A stretch of 14,768 bases of DNA, taken from Armatimonadota bacterium (GTDB lineage Bacteria; Cloacimonadota; Cloacimonadia; Cloacimonadales; TCS61). Below, in pieces: positions 13,886 to 14,768 of this stretch (within the stretch, counting starts at the first letter, position 1; every line of letters starts with the position of its first letter). The notes under the pieces are model-generated. The model saw only the letters and a program-made list of their open reading frames with translations. It ran no database searches and was not told where the DNA came from. Position numbers and translations under genes: made by a program. The DNA lies in NCBI GenBank assembly GCA_030612605.1, contig JAUWNO010000015.1, positions 1-14,768 of the forward strand, in the 5' to 3' direction.

Positions 13886-13903
13886 TCCCGAATACTTTCG
13901 GGA
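13886..13903 (-). terminator. Stem-loop after dnaK
   Basis: On the minus strand TCCCGAA, a four-base loop AGTA, then TTCGGGA form a perfect 7-base GC-containing stem 6 bases after the dnaK stop. A run of T follows only about 15 bases later, so termination may be partial, leaving some read-through to dnaJ. Confidence 0.4.
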
Positions 13904-13909
13904 GGTAAG

Positions 13910-14768
13910 TTATTTATCCTCGTCCACAACTTCGAAATCAGCATCAACCGGTCCTTCTTCTTTGGTTTCCTCCGGTTTGGGCTGTGCGCCCATTTTGTTC
14001 GGATCAAAACCTGCATCCTTCATATCCGGATCTGCTCCTGCACCTTGAGCAGCCTGTTGTTTCTGCATTTCTGCATAAATGATTTCACCGATTTTCTGAG
14101 CCTTTTTGGCAAGTTCATCTCGAACTGCTTCATATTCTTCTTTAGAAGCAGATTTTTTTGTGAGTTCTTCCAGTTTTTCTTTTGCTTCTTTGATAGCATC
14201 TTCAACTGTCTTTTTCTCATCCGGAGAGAGTTTTTCACCATATTCTTCCAGACTTTTTTCGGTTGAGAATATCAAAGTATCAAGTTCATTTCGAGCAGTG
14301 ATAGCTTCTTTCTGTTTCTTATCTTCATCAGCATGAGCTTCAGCATCTTTCACCATTCTTTCGATTTCTTCTTCGCTCAAAGTTCCGGTTCTTTCAATTT
14401 TTATAGATTGTTCTTTTCCGGTTCCCTTATCTTGTGCATGAACATGTAAAATTCCATTGGCATCGATATCAAAAGTTACTTCGATCTTAGGAAGACCACG
14501 TGGAGCTGCCGGAATGCCTGTGAGTTCAAATCTGCCCAGAGTTCGGTTATCATTTGCCATAGAGCGTTCACCCTGAAGAACGTGAATGGATACAGCAGGT
14601 TGATTATCTGCTGCTGTTGAGAAAATCTGGCTTTTCTTGGTTGGAATCGTGGTATTTCTTTCTATGAGAGTTGTCATCACAGCACCCAGAGTTTCAATGC
14701 CAAGAGAAAGTGGAGTTACATCCAGAAGAAGAATATCACTGAGATTCTCATCTCCAGCTAAAATTCCA
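13910..14768 (-). CDS. dnaK: Chaperone DnaK (Hsp70), C-terminal part (5' end outside window)
   Basis: The frame stays open to the right edge, so about 286 C-terminal residues are seen and the N-terminal ATPase domain is outside. The visible part starts just before the interdomain linker motif 'LLLDVTPLSLGIET', which precedes the substrate-binding beta domain ('MTTLIERNTTIPT', 'VLQGER', 'GRFELTGIPAAPRG', 'DIDANGILHV'). The helical lid follows, then a Gln/Ala/Gly-rich tail and the conserved C-terminal 'DADFEVVDEDK'. All are standard for DnaK. DnaK binds exposed hydrophobic peptides in an ATP-driven cycle with DnaJ and GrpE. One residue (Ala in place of the second Gly in the usual 'TLGGVMT') departs from what I recall as the norm. 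Its promoter and any heat-shock operator lie outside the window. Confidence 0.97.
   Translation of the reverse strand, partial: GILAGDENLSDILLLDVTPLSLGIETLGAVMTTLIERNTTIPTKKSQIFSTAADNQPAVSIHVLQGERSMANDNRTLGRFELTGIPAAPRGLPKIEVTFDIDANGILHVHAQDKGTGKEQSIKIERTGTLSEEEIERMVKDAEAHADEDKKQKEAITARNELDTLIFSTEKSLEEYGEKLSPDEKKTVEDAIKEAKEKLEELTKKSASKEEYEAVRDELAKKAQKIGEIIYAEMQKQQAAQGAGADPDMKDAGFDPNKMGAQPKPEETKEEGPVDADFEVVDEDK

Noticed and set aside
13817..14266. 149-codon Phe-rich ORF on the plus strand opposite dnaK
   Set aside because: It is the complement of the Glu/Lys-rich DnaK lid region, which is clearly real.

Overview
The window is AT-rich DNA from a Gram-negative (diderm) bacterium. It has two outer-membrane beta-barrel genes, a lipoprotein, and an Mla/Pqi-type inter-membrane lipid transporter. 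The SprA-like barrel end, the fusion of a STAS domain to the MlaE permease and the general protein style suggest the FCB group (Bacteroidetes / Fibrobacteres / Cloacimonadota-like lineages). That placement is an inference: no rRNA or other phylogenetic marker is present beyond DnaK and DnaJ fragments.

Left part, plus strand. Positions 1-1470 hold the 3' end of a large outer-membrane barrel protein, probably SprA-like, with a long Glu/Lys-rich insert. After a 327-base gap with a good promoter comes a tight four-gene operon (1798-6663): an MCE-domain MlaD-like protein, a 703-residue lipoprotein, a STAS-MlaE permease and an MlaF ATPase. The lipoprotein joins a PqiC-like domain, a middle beta-rich domain and a predicted C-terminal outer-membrane barrel. 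MlaF powers MlaE in the inner membrane, MlaD carries lipid into the periplasm, and the lipoprotein-barrel could be the outer-membrane end. This fused outer-membrane component is the most unusual item in the window.

Middle part. A 524-base non-coding stretch (6664-7187) is packed with inverted-repeat elements, including one copy of a MITE-like repeat that recurs in the opposite orientation at 13722-13858. It is followed by a Mut7-C/zinc-ribbon protein that has lost several of the family's acidic residues. Next is a HigB-type toxin gene overlapping a HigA antitoxin gene whose product carries a C-terminal ImmA/IrrE zinc peptidase. A palindromic operator candidate lies between the toxin promoter and its start codon.

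Right part, minus strand. In transcription order these are the 3' part of dnaK, a spacer with a MITE-like repeat and competing hairpins, dnaJ with a strong intrinsic terminator, a small 57-codon ORF with its own promoter and ribosome binding site, and then a tldD-tldE pair (overlapping by 4 bases) for a TldD/TldE zinc protease. tldE converges with the antitoxin gene across a short dyad. DnaK and DnaJ form a chaperone pair; TldD/TldE degrades or trims unfolded peptides. No functional link between these minus-strand genes and the lipid transporter is evident.
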